A DNA stretch of 64,000 bases. Origin: Mya arenaria (lineage: Eukaryota > Mollusca > Bivalvia > Myida > Myidae). This document shows, piece by piece, positions 35,059 through 47,500 of this stretch (within the stretch, counting starts at the first letter, position 1; the number at the start of each line of letters is the position of its first letter). The notes beneath the pieces were generated by a model, which did not search any database, was not told where the DNA came from, and saw only the letters and a list, made by a program, of their open reading frames with translations. The stretch spans positions 21,822,051-21,886,050 of the forward strand of contig NC_069136.1 of assembly GCF_026914265.1 (NCBI RefSeq). Direction: 5' to 3'. Both the position numbers and the translations under genes were made by a program.

Positions 35059-35360
35059 CAGTTCACATGTTGTCCGTACCAGACCGCATAACGTGTGTGC
35101 GAAAAAACAGAAGTGTGGACATTTTTTTTTTTATTTACAATATCCATCCAGGTTTATATCATTAGGGACAGTATCGAACATTTCAACTGAACATATATAT
35201 TTTTAGAAGTTTATTTTCTTTAGCTTTATTGTTCCATAGCTGATGTTTTATGTGTTGTATATAGGTAAAAAGTCATTTGACAATCAGTTTAAATATGGAT
35301 ATTTTAAACATTTAAATATTTAACACATTTCTGGGAAATGTAAACTCTTTCCTACCCTTA
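35059..35360. other. 3' flank of gene A, no feature recognised
   Basis: AT-rich. Presumed 3' UTR of gene A, without a clear AATAAA in the first 300 bases. Confidence 0.4.
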
Positions 35361-38300
35361 TAAGGCCATCATTTTTTTATTAAATGATTTACGAGATTTT
35401 TTTCAAAAAAATTGAGTCGGGGGGGGGGCAAATAAAAATAAAAATAAAATCAAAAAAAGTGAGCGGACGACCAAAAAAATAAAAATAAAAGTACCCAAAG
35501 GTATTTTTATTTTTATTTTCATATTTTCATTTTTAACTCAGAATATTGTTTTATAAAGCTTTATATTATGTGTATGCACGTTTTTCTTCTATTAACTTAC
35601 TTCAAAAATACTTAAACAGCTGGGTTTTTTTGCTTTACACTTCAGAAACATATTTGTGTACAAATAAAAAAAAGTTTAAGATATATGGAAAACAGTAAAA
35701 CCTTTTTAACAGATTTTGAAGCAAAAAAGATGTTGAATAGTAGAGACAAATCACGCTTGAATATTGTTTAGTGCATTGTCTAGGGAATTTCTGTATTATG
35801 AACTGTGAAAAAAATACTGTTGCCTCTGGCAGAGATTTTATAAAAACATTTCTTCATCCTAAAAACGAGATTTTGATGTCTGTTCTTGTTTTGGCATTTT
35901 TCGTTTGGCAGTTCCTTTAGATGTTAACCCAGGTTTCACATATATACAGGTATATAGCACTACTAAACACCCAGCCAGTCTCAAGCCTGCTAGTATGAGG
36001 GGTCTCTGTGTACATGTATTAGAGCAATACTCATGTATTTGCAAAATAAACCTCTTTTGAATGCAAGTGTTTGTATTGTGTATTTGGCTAAATAATACAA
36101 CAGGGCCTTGACCTTGAAGATTTCTGCACATAAGCTACATGTAGATGTGGTAAACATTAAGGAGTTTATAATGGAGTGGACATGCGATAGAGGGTAGGCA
36201 GATGCACAGAACAATTAGGCCCTGATTTCTTGAAACTTCTTAAGCTTAACAGGGTTGAATTACTTATTTCAATCAGAAAATAACAAACATCTATTTAAAA
36301 CTCAAAATTCTATTTATTAATTGAAAATAAGTGTATCTCATCTATTACAATAATAATTTTCATTAAAAGTGTAAGATATCTTACATAAATAAATATTTAT
36401 CCCTACTTGTATGTGTTGTATCATAGCTTTTTCCTTATTGGGTCTACATTTTTAACAACATAGTTAAAGTGTTGTTTAATGAAATAATATCCATCAAAAC
36501 ATGCCAGATATTAAAGTCATACTATTTAAGATTTCACTCAATATACTTTGAGAACACCATCCACCTCTGCTCATCAAACTTGAACTAGAACATGTTATGG
36601 GATGACTAGATAAACTGTGTTGACTTGACACCTTATAAAATATAACAGTATAAACTGAATGCCATTTTTGACAAGTGTGATCATTGCAGTATTACACACT
36701 TGATAAAATTATCTACACCTACATCAACTGCATAATTCCATGCAATTAAAACAAATATTACTGACTCTGTAACCTCATGAAGCGCCAAAGTCACACTTTC
36801 ACAACAGTTGCCTATATTACAGGCTTCAAGCACTTGCACACATATGTTGTGAGAAATGTATGTTGTAGTCACTTCCTTTTTTCACTTTCAATGCATTCCT
36901 GGTCTTCTCTGGTTTTCCATGCTCAAGACAGGTCTGGCAAATCTGACGAACTATGCCCAACTCCTCTATCACGCGTTTGAGGTCTTCGTTTTCAGCCAGC
37001 TCCGTGTCCCAACATTGGAAGCAAACATCGTCAAACTGCATCGTTTTTCCTGGAAATGTTAGATGTTTTGTGTTGACATAACAGCAGGCAGTATCACCAT
37101 ATTTTACATATATTAATATTTAACGATAAAAAGGCTAAGCATATAAACATGTTTGAATATAGCTGGTCTGCTTGCCGGATAAAGACAGTCCTGTCATAAG
37201 TTTGATACATTTCCACAATTGCTTCTTTCTGCTCTGCTTACTTCAGTATTTGCCAGGACTAATATATCTTGCAACATATTAAAAAATAATATTACCTGCA
37301 TAATATGCAGCCTCCATCAAAGAATTACAGTTGATTTTCTCCTGATGCTTGTATTATGGTAGACATCAGCGTGAAATAATGGATTTCCACATGCATACAC
37401 AAGTTCTTCCAGTACTCGCATTATCGACCTCTTTTCGGCAGAGGAAAGCTTTTTGGCCTTGTAAACCACACGCTGCTTGCCACACTCTCTGCAATTAGGA
37501 TTTTTTTTCACTTTGGCTCAGATTAGAAAAAATAGCATTATAATTATGTCATAAACATGTATAATAAATTAAGAAATATGTGAATCTAAATGACAAAAGA
37601 ATAAACAAATATCCCTGAATGCTCAATGTTGTAGCTATGCACCAGGTGCACTTTTCCTTACAATGTTTACTTCATTGCAAAGTGATAGTTTGGCACTCTT
37701 AGTCTTTGTCAAATAAAATTGTCCATTTACCAACGTGTCATACTAAGTACATTAAATAGGGGTGAATCATATAGATGCGTGACATTAGCCCGATTATTAA
37801 GCCAACATTTATAGCAGTGGCATTTCAACTACAGCGTGGTGAAGATATGTTAATTCTGGACTTTTCTTCAACAAAACTAATAAAAAATTTATATTTGTAT
37901 CTTCTTAATTCTGGATTATTTTTTGTTTAAAACTGATATCATGTTGATGCATACCCAAATATAAATGCTTTCAATACCCAGAATTCGGTGTTGATCGCAG
38001 TTTCCGCGTCATCATCAGCTGCCCGATCTACTTGGACATCCTTGTCAGCTAGAAAATCTGCTACGAATTGCGATAATGTAATCTGAAGATCGATTGATTT
38101 GATACAAGTTTCTTCCCTGCGATTTAAAACAGTTTTTGTACGAAAAGAAATGATACTGCCGCCATGTTGCAGACAGATAAAGAAAGTCGTTAGAGTGATC
38201 TCCCTTGACGAGCGAAAACACGTCGTAACAACTCGGCCTTTTCCGGCAAGCTTGGAAGAAGCCGAGTGAGGTCCGAATGCCTTACGACAAAGGGAAATAA

Positions 38301-38474
38301 TTGCTTCGGGGAAAAATTAAGTGACGATTTTTTTTCTCTTTTGCTCCTAATTTACAAGGTCGGCGGATGAATTGAAAATAAAACATATCATGATCTCTTT
38401 TATTTTTATTTCATTTTCACAGAAAGTAGGGTCGGCGGGTTTGTAAATCATTTAATTAAAACATGATGGCCTAA
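35361..38474. mobile_element. 3.1-kb TIR-bounded element with TAA target duplication
   Basis: GGCCATCAT at 35,364 is mirrored by ATGATGGCC ending at 38,471. The ends stay similar for about 29 bp (ATTAAATGATTTAC in both). TAA flanks both sides, which fits PIF/Harbinger-type TWA duplications, but no Harbinger nuclease was found. The interior carries a cysteine-rich coding region on the minus strand. It lies between the tails of the two TIR–STING genes. Confidence 0.6.
36826..38120 (-). pseudogene. cysteine-rich zinc-ribbon-like protein, three exon-like blocks, probably broken
   Basis: Minus-strand blocks: about 38,115–37,990 (QFVADFLADKDVQVDRAADD, ends at a GTATTG donor-like site); 37,508–37,300 (NCRECGKQRVVYKAKKLSSA, then VYACGNPLFHADVY); about 37,046–36,826 (after acceptor TTTCCAG: DDVCFQCWDTELAE, then IVRQICQTCLEHGKP). 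Pairs of CxxC spaced this way suggest two zinc ribbons. In the middle block the expected INCNSLMEAAYYAG lies in a different frame from the upstream part, so there is a frameshift near 37,345. Exon phases do not join cleanly. The function is unknown. It sits within the TAA-flanked element, so it is likely a transposon passenger or transposon protein. Confidence 0.45.
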
Positions 38475-38820
38475 GTAAGTGAAATACGATTAATCATTTA
38501 CAGCGTCAAAACATATTTGATGTTAAAGGGAAGGAGACTGGCTTCTTAAAAATGCTCGATCTCATCAGTGTCTATATGTAATATGTTTATATTAAAAAAG
38601 TGAGGATAGTTGTCATAGTTTCATGAACGTAGCTGTTACACCCTTTGTGTAAATTAAATAGTTCACTATTTTCGTCGTTATAGCAAGAACATTTTACATC
38701 CGACAAAACATTAGGGACTTGCTTAATATCCAAATAGTTATTACTGTACACACCAAGTTTCAAGAATGCATATTTTATAATTTTTTAAGTTATGACAGTA
38801 AAAACACATGACATTTTTAT
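38475..38820. other. no gene recognised
   Basis: AT-rich. A segment with TACACACCAAGTTTCAAGAA-type wording resembles decayed repeat at 49.2–49.5 kb. Confidence 0.4.
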
Positions 38821-39190
38821 GTGACACTCTTATACAAAAACGTTACATACACAACTAAAACAAACACACATTTTGAGTGATACACCTTTGACTACTTACT
38901 AAACAATGCATTTATGGAAAATATGAATTACTATTAACAATATTATAACTGTGTATTTGATAGTTGAATACGCAAAAATATTAAATTATTGGTGAATGCT
39001 TAAAGATTTACTGTGATCTACTATGGTCTCATATGGTAGCAATACCGTGTTTTCTGCACATTTCTTTTAAATTAAACTCGGTATCCCTCATAAGCATCAT
39101 TATTTTCGACATTTGTTCATCCTTTTGGTATATTAAAACAATTGTATTAAATGTGTTTAATCTTATTTGGGAATAATAGCGCATCTTTAC
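38821..39190 (+). mobile_element. MITE family M3, copy 3
   Basis: GTGACACTCTTATACAAAAA to CTTATTTGGGAATAATAGCG. The interior matches copy 1 at 19.4 kb (AATACCGTGTTTTCTGCACA). Confidence 0.7.
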
Positions 39191-39299
39191 TGTTTTCTTT
39201 GCCAAAGTTCCCATTTTTGTCTGACGAAAACCATACAAGTTTATGCCTGAATCCCCAACTTCCCACAAGCTTACTTTCATGAAGTAGCTTTTAATTTTC

Positions 39300-41395
39300 T
39301 TTAGTTATACAGCGGTCAAATCAAAGTGTTATTTTCACTAATATCGTTGCCAAAGCAACCACTTTTGTCCAGCCAACAAATCTCATAACACATAGTTTGA
39401 ATACTTTTTGAATTAGTGCAGCGTCCAGTTTTCCAGACGGACGGACAAAGGGTTACCTATAAATCAATAGGGTACTTATAAGAAACTGTGTCAAATATTA
39501 ATGTATTTTATGTCTATGTGAATATTGTTTGACAATTTCAACTGTAAATGCCATGTTTTAACTGTATTTTATTCAAAATAAACACAAATTCTATTTTAAA
39601 TTTTCTTGTATTTATTTTTACATAGTTTTTTTATACATAAATAGTGATATAAATAGCCTTTTAACAACAACCAGGCGGTGTATAATTAAATCACTTTGGA
39701 CGCCTTTTTTACACCATTTTACTTCTATATACAAACATGGTTATATTAATAAGTTCCAATAAGTATCAATTGCTATAAATATTAAGATTGACAAATCAAT
39801 TGTCACCTCATATGATAATATTATAATTTTACTACCCTGATACTTTTATCAGCAATTTAAAACTATAAAGACACTATACAGTCGCACGATAGTATTAGTA
39901 GAATCCTTGATAAATGTTGGATACAAACGTTTGTTTTGTTAAATAAGTTTAAACATGTAAATATTTAACTAACAACAGTAATAAATGGTGTTTAAAACTG
40001 AGTTTATATTTATTATGATAAAAACAATAAATACTACAAGGACCAGCCCGGTAATCAAACAATAAGCAAAGAACCTGTTGAAGAACAAAGTTCGAAAGGC
40101 ATCCATCACACTTGTGTTTGACATTTTCAACATTTCTCTACGACCTCAACGTGTGGTTGCATCGCACTTAAAGGGGAAAATATAATTGTATGCCGAAAAT
40201 ATTCACGGTTACTCATCTTATGCATAAATATGTTAACTCATTTAACTTTAATGATCACAACCACAAAACAAAACATGTGTTTAGCTAAAAACGTTTAACC
40301 TTTATAAGTATCGTTTTCAATTAATAGCTTTTTTCATTTAAGTCAAATGTGTTTTACATAATAATGCATTAAAATATACAATATATACTTAATTGTGCCC
40401 CTTTAAATTAATTGGTGTCTCAGATTTCGGGATGTTAGTTTCTATTTATAATAAATTAAAATTATTATATTGATACAATGAGAACTTCTGGGACAAACCC
40501 AGTAGGCGTATATTAAAAATAAAATCCCTGTTAAGAGGCACAAGGTAATGGGCACAGACGACAATTAACAAAAGACACAAACGTATAAACACCACACACA
40601 CACACACACACAAACAACCCAAGTAGGTCAACAACGCATTAAAATAGTTTTACTGATAAAAAAATCTTATTTGTTAGATGATTAAAGAATAAAACCACAA
40701 AAGATCTGGAACACTTTGATTTTAACGAAGGTACATTAAACGTTTGTCCGTGCCATTGAACAAGACAATGGGAAGTGTCCTGGTTTGTCAACAAGTGGCG
40801 TTAAGTGCAGTGTGGCGGTTGTTGTGATGTGGCGGCTGTTCATTCGCTCTGTACTTCGTCCATATTGACGTTTATAATTTTCTCGATGTTCCTGATCATT
40901 GAATGTTTCCATAACTAGTCTTGATAACAGAAAACCGCCCGTACAGAGCCTGTGCAAGTCGTATGTCGCACTGGTCATTTCTAGTAATGTATGAACAGAC
41001 TCAATCGAACCGAAATCGATGTTTATATACATGTTCTTTGACTGTAGTTTGTGCGTCGAAAAGATTATTTGCTATTATAAAGTTCTGCAAGTGAACATAT
41101 CATTTGTCCAATACACTGCTAGGGATACTGAGCAATGCATTTGCTTGCTATAAAGGTAAAACTGAGATCAGTAACTTCTCCAACCTGGACACAGTCTGTG
41201 TCCGTCCGATCGCATGATTGGTCACAATGGGTTTGTATAATACGCAAAATGTTGTTTAACTAGGGAATAAATTGCAATTGTAATACTGATTCATTTCAAA
41301 ACCTTGTCCTGTAATGCCAACATTATACACACGTAAACTACCACAACCTATCATTTCGAATAATTGGATCCAAACGTTTTCATTAAAGTAAGGGT
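39300..41395. other. intergenic, repeats only
   Basis: Contains a short GGACGGAC tail at 39,434, a CA-microsatellite repeat at 40,565–40,730 (related to 20.7 kb) and AT-rich sequence. A minus-strand open frame at 40,736–41,032 (98 codons; IDFGSIESVHTLLEMTSATY, ending NV before its stop) has no recognised domain and no splice context. It could be a fragment of an unknown gene. Confidence 0.45.
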
Positions 41396-41492
41396 TTCAT
41401 CCATCGACTAGGTCTTCCGCCAGAGCAAAACTACGTAAAGGAGCATCAGGATCAGAATCACGTCGAACAGGTTCTTTGTAAATAAACCCGGT

Positions 41493-41542
41493 CTAAAGTT
41501 GAAGAAGCTTCTCGTCAATGATAGTCATCAATCTCTTCGGCT
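41493..41542 (-). CDS. possible alternative last exon of gene B (tandem duplicate)
   Basis: A copy of the gene B terminal exon lies immediately downstream of it, with acceptor TTTTGACAG preserved at 41,543–41,545. Used in the same phase it would encode EPKRLMTIIDEKLLQL and then TAG, in place of EPKTLMTAIEETLLQET. The similarity extends about 110 bp. Whether it is spliced is unknown. Confidence 0.4.
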
Positions 41543-44500
41543 CTGTCAAAATCATCAGGATCAGAATCACGTCGAACAGGTTCCATGAAAATAAACCCGG
41601 TCTCTTGAAGAAGCGTCTCCTCAATGGCAGTCATCAATGTCTTCGGCTCTGTCAAAAAAAACAAAGTGAAACAAATAAAGCGCTGATATTCAAGTGAAGT
41701 TTTATTTACTGGGTTGTACTATAGACATGTATAAACAATTTCTGTCGATAGATGTAAACCTGTATTTACAATGTATCGAAGTAAACATGTAAAATACACA
41801 AATGATGATATCCAGTCCAGATTTTTTTTCTTTGTGTGAAATAAAAATGTGTTTTTTAACTCTGTCCATGAACCTTTATTATCAGACACTGTGCTAGAAT
41901 ATATAACATGGATATGTGATATTATATAATGACTTATACTCTACTATTGTTATTAAGAACGATTTTAGTTTTCTTAAATGGAACTCAGCAATCAAAACGC
42001 ATAGTAAGTAAGTACGTGAAAGTTTATAAACCAAAAATGAATCCGTGGTTTACATAATAACAAAAACAAATATGTTTACTTTACCTTTGTAGTACAGCAG
42101 TTTTGTGTATTTCTCGAAGTCGCCGAACTTTTCTTTCACCGCCTCTCGAGAAGTTATTTCTCTGTACGTCTTTACAAACTTTTCACCCTGTCTCACTTTG
42201 TCTTCGGCTGTTAAACCAGCGAACTGGAATTTGGAAGCCATCTGGTGCAGACATCCAAACGGAGTACAAACTTCCGTGACGAAGTAAACCGTCTAAAATG
42301 AGACGCTTGATACATTTCGACTGGCCAAACTCTGATTTAATAATATTTTATTGCATGAGAACACATTTGACAATGATAATATCAATGCAAATTTTAACAC
42401 AATATTTAAACCGACATAATAAAATCAAGCATGTAAAGGTATTGGGCCACGAGTTTTGCCAACATCAGTTGCGGCCCTCTCCCGAAACGTCACATTCTAT
42501 ACCAAGCAAAGGCGTTATATAAGCAAAAACAATGAGAGTAATAGCTAACTTATATTGCATTGTTTGAGTGGGAAAACATGATACTACAGTAGAAGTAAAG
42601 AAAGACGTGTGAGAGAAAGCAAGATCGAGACCAACACTCAATGTGCATACCAAGTTTAAAGACCCTACACCAAGTATTTCAAGTCATTGCTCGGAAACGA
42701 AAGCACATTTAATTGTTTTTAAGGTCATCAATACCTTACCCTTTATATGGATCATTTATTGACATGACCAATGTACACACGTCGAATGTTTTTGATCGTA
42801 TAACGAGTGTGACGGCGAAGTGGCGGACGACGATGCAGAGCAATGCAAATAAGAGCAGTGTTTGTGTCTGCCATACGTCACCGCCGCCATGAAAAGGGCA
42901 AATTTCAGAGGATACAATGTCGCGAACATATATGTTCACACCTTCCTCAATTTGGTTCTTCTGTATATTGAATAATATCCCTTTGCTTATGATTAGACTA
43001 AATGGAAAAGTTATGTTAACCTTCTTTGTTTTATCATTGTTGTACTTGTACACATGCAGTTTGAACTCCCTGTTCATTTGTCCCCCGGTGTCAGCAAAGA
43101 CTGGCAACAAATGTCCAACTTCCTCAAGACGTCCCTGTTCTTCTGTTGCACTGTTTAAACACATATTCGCATTATCCATTAAAATAAAATTACCAGAAGG
43201 AGACCAATAAACTACCCATGTAATTAATATTCCTGAAATACGTGTCACTGCATTCGGGACTCCTCGGTCATTTTCAATCGAAATCAACTTCGGATGTATA
43301 TGGACGGTTTACAATGTCAGATTTTTTTTTGCATTAAACTACGCTGCAAGTAGATATCACGTAGTAATTTTAATTTAGCAGTTAAACTTAAAAACTTTAC
43401 TCTCGGGAATCTTATTTATTTATGCAGTAATACACTTCACTGACAATCAATTTAAATTTAGATATACAAAAAACACATTAAAACACTACTATTTATTAAT
43501 ACTATTATTTAAAAAAATACGAACTACTTCTACTGATATACCGGTTTCGATGGAAAATGGCCGAGGAATTCCGAATGTTATCACTGGCATTTCAATGATT
43601 GTTTTTAACTAAAGAAAACAAATTGAAATTCTTAAAGGTAAAGTAAATACTTCATATGTGAATGAAGTATCATTCTGATAATTTAATCTGCAATGTATGT
43701 TAACCATCCCTTTTTATTTCTGATAATATCGACTGTTTAATATGATAATTATTCCCACCTTTTAACGATGGAAACGGAATGTCTAAGAAAATTCATCAAA
43801 AAAATCTACAACGAATACCCTTCATTTGCCTCTTCAGCTATCCTGCTTGGTGTGTCACATGAAGCCGGGCATAAGATGCAAACCTTGTCCAAACAACCAT
43901 TTGCAATGTTGCTATCTTTTAAGAACTTTCTGATCCTTTGAACAAAATCTGAAACGGCATTTACACAATAGAACACATGTCAAAAAAATAAATGCACTAT
44001 AATTTCGGACGCAAACTCCGTGTAATATTCTTGACAGAGTATCGCAGCTGATCAATGCTGTTTCCGTTTCCACCGCTAACCAATGGGCATCACTTAAGTT
44101 ATATTTTCGCCGGAAGGACGGGCTTTGTCAACACCATGTGATTTATACGACTCAAAGACGAAAACGACGACTCCAACACAATAAAAAAATAATTTTGCAA
44201 TCAGTTTAGAGTTCTTATTTGGCTTATGTAGTATTGTGCTCATTTTGTCACCGTGTCCAACGAATCTTATCAAATAATTTAACATTCAAAGTAACATACA
44301 AGACCACTTAACACCAATTATTTACCCAATTTCAAACACCTTTCCCCGTCCTCCACTACAGCTGGTGTGAACAACGTATACTTGAGATAATTGATAAGGT
44401 ACGCCCAACACAGACCTGTGGCCACATCACCAGCCGGCATGCGCTCCTCCATTGTAACAGGCCCCCCTGCAAAACAGTACCAGTCTTTTAATTACATAAC

Positions 44501-47500
44501 GATTGTTATTACATAACGGTTGTTATGAATATATTTTAACGTTATTATAACGTTCTTTTTCATAATTTCAATGTTTGACATACTTTCGAACGAGTCCATT
44601 TGAAAGATAACGCACATACCTCTGATCGTGTCATAAAGGTGTTCGCAGCACTTTTTATCCGATGTCGTCAGCAGTGTCACCCAGCGTACAAAATTTGGCA
44701 ATTTCTCTATGCTTATATTGTTCAACACAGGAATTACTTTCACCTCATTATCCGACACACTATCCCCCAACAGCTGAATGCAGTTGAATGTCAAGGACTG
44801 TGATCGCAAGGCATCCTCTGAGAAAACAAACACGTACCATTTATAGGTGTTTGCAATTTGTAAAAGAGGTCCAACGCACTGACTATCTAACGCCACTTGG
44901 ACTTTTTTCTCTTTCAGATATTCAACTATCTGACAAGCAACTTCCTTGTCCTCTCTGCAATCCTCAACACAGGAAACAAGTACACCTTCTGTTACCTAAA
45001 AAAGAAATGCTAACGTAACAAAAGGTCTCTCTTCTATTCAATCAGGGCGAGTAATCACGTGACCTCGGTTGTGATCCATGCGAGATCCCCTTTAAGTCAC
45101 GTGATTCCTCACCCTGTACTACGATATCTCACTAGTTCTTAACGTCCGCCAAATGTATATACAAGCTATGTTAGCCCGGTAAATAAGACATTATGACCAA
45201 GCTTCGCCGAAATTACAGTTTATTGTTATGTGCAATAAAATCAGTTATTATTGAATGTGTTAATGTGTTGTCATTTATTGAACTGTGCTCATCTAGCAAG
45301 TTTGATGCAAGCATATGTTTAAGCGAAGATCTGCACGAGGTTGGCATTTGACTCGACGATGACGACATCAATTTTCCGACCAAAATAATAAATTGGGCTA
45401 TTGAAACTGACCTTTTCAGATTCCTGTCGACCCCAAGGTGTTCCACTTTTCTCAACTTCTTTCCTAGCCCGGTTGTCTTCAGCAACACTCTTCCTCACAG
45501 ATTCAAACAGTTTCTCGAAGTGACTAGTGGTTTTATCTGCAAACATTTACATTTGTATACATGTTTGTAAAAACTGTTATTTATAAATGGTAAAGCATAA
45601 TTGAAAACTGCCAGCCACTGCCTTTTTTATCAATAAACGGGTATTTGTTTAATTGTTAACACCAATTTTGGATGAAACGAATCGCAACAAACTTAGTTAT
45701 CATAGTTAATTGTTGAAATTCTGTTTTTAGTTTTTATTACGTTTTGCATGAAAAGAAAATTAAATGTCCTTGAAAGCATGTCACGTGATGACATCATACC
45801 ACACCAGAGACGCATTGCCATAAACTTTGACGTAATCTCACACGTTGACGTCATGTTTACTAACATATTTTTCTTATCGCAGCTCAAATTATGATGCACA
45901 ATGATTTTTCTAGAGGTCCGAATTCAAATATGGCTTAGCAATAGGACAAAAAAACAAAGCAAGGGTATGGTCAGACTGGTTAAGAGTGTTACTAAAAAAA
46001 GACTGAATTTCAAATTTGAATTGCATTTAGTTGAATTCTTGAAATATTGAACACATATGGAATTACGTAACATACAAGTGTGACCTGATCACTGCAACAA
46101 TTAATACATACCGTCATAATCTAGCATTCTAAAAGGGTCATAGCCTTCGGAAGAGAAATCAGCATGGTGCACGACCTTGTTATAAGTATGCTTGAATCTC
46201 TCCACTTGCAATAGGCAATCAACCCCACCCACTCCATGATACCACAGCTGGTAGATACAGTTCAAAACTGGTGGCATGTCTGCAAAAAAGTAGTAGAATT
46301 CGCTTCCCTTGGATATTTTGTAGACTGTAATGATTATCTTTCTTTCCTTCCCCATGTGATCCTCTTTAAATTCAATATTTTCTCCGTCTTTTTTAATTGT
46401 AATTCCCGTGCTTTCATCTGTGCCTTCTAATGAGTTCAACGTTTTACACGACAATGGAACAAGCATATTGTACTTTCTGCAGAAATGTTCGGAGAATTTT
46501 TTGTACATAGAATGCCTTTTTAAATCATCCTGTAGATCTGAAATAAAATCAACATTAAATCAGTTGTATGTATGATAAATTAAAAGTAAACTTTACTGTT
46601 GGAATAAATGTGTGGGCAATTTGGTGAACGGTACAACATTACTACATGTTGGACATAACAGAATAAGAAGAAGGTATATTTCATATCCAAAAAGTAATAC
46701 GGCCCATAAGGACAAACACAATATTTACAAATATTTACAATATATTTTAATATACACATACATGCTTAGAAGGAACACATTAATTGTTTAAACAATGCTC
46801 TGAAGAAAACAATATTACTTTATATTAGTAAGTTGTATAACATCGCAAATACTGTATACAATATTATGATTCTAGTACTATATGCGTCAGATTTGAAATT
46901 ATAACAAAATCATTTAGAAATAGATTTCATTATGGAATAAGATTGCATGCTTAGAATTATAACAGTAAAATTATTTATATATTTAAATATCGTAAATGCA
47001 TATGTTAATAAATTAAATATGTAAATCTGTTTACATATCTAAACATGCAAGTTCAGACCTAGCCACTAACATAGACAACATTCAAAGATGAATACTGAAT
47101 CGAATGGATACCAGTAAGATCACATGTAAGTTTTATTCTTAGATTTGTTTTGTATGAATGTAAATTTAAATATACTTAAAAAGTTCTAAATACTCAATAC
47201 ATACGTTTGATCATGTAGGACAAGAAACCGTTGAAGTGGGAAAACACGAGCCCATGTGCCAAACTTCCGACAGGCAATATGTCATGTACTTGAATGGGCT
47301 CTGCAAGAAAGTAGAGCAACACTTATCTAGCACTATTTTAGATACACCCACCTTTTAACCAGCTTGAGGACGGTAGCTATGTATTGTATCCACAGGTGTT
47401 TTAAAAAAGAAATGTAGTTGTTTATACTGCAGTGAGGCCATGGCCATATAAATATATTGTTTTAATGCCAAGTAGACACTCGTTAGAGTGAACAAAATTT

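Noticed and set aside
40736-41032. 98-codon minus-strand frame as a gene
   Set aside because: No domain, no splice sites of quality, and repeats around it. Mentioned under the intergenic entry only.
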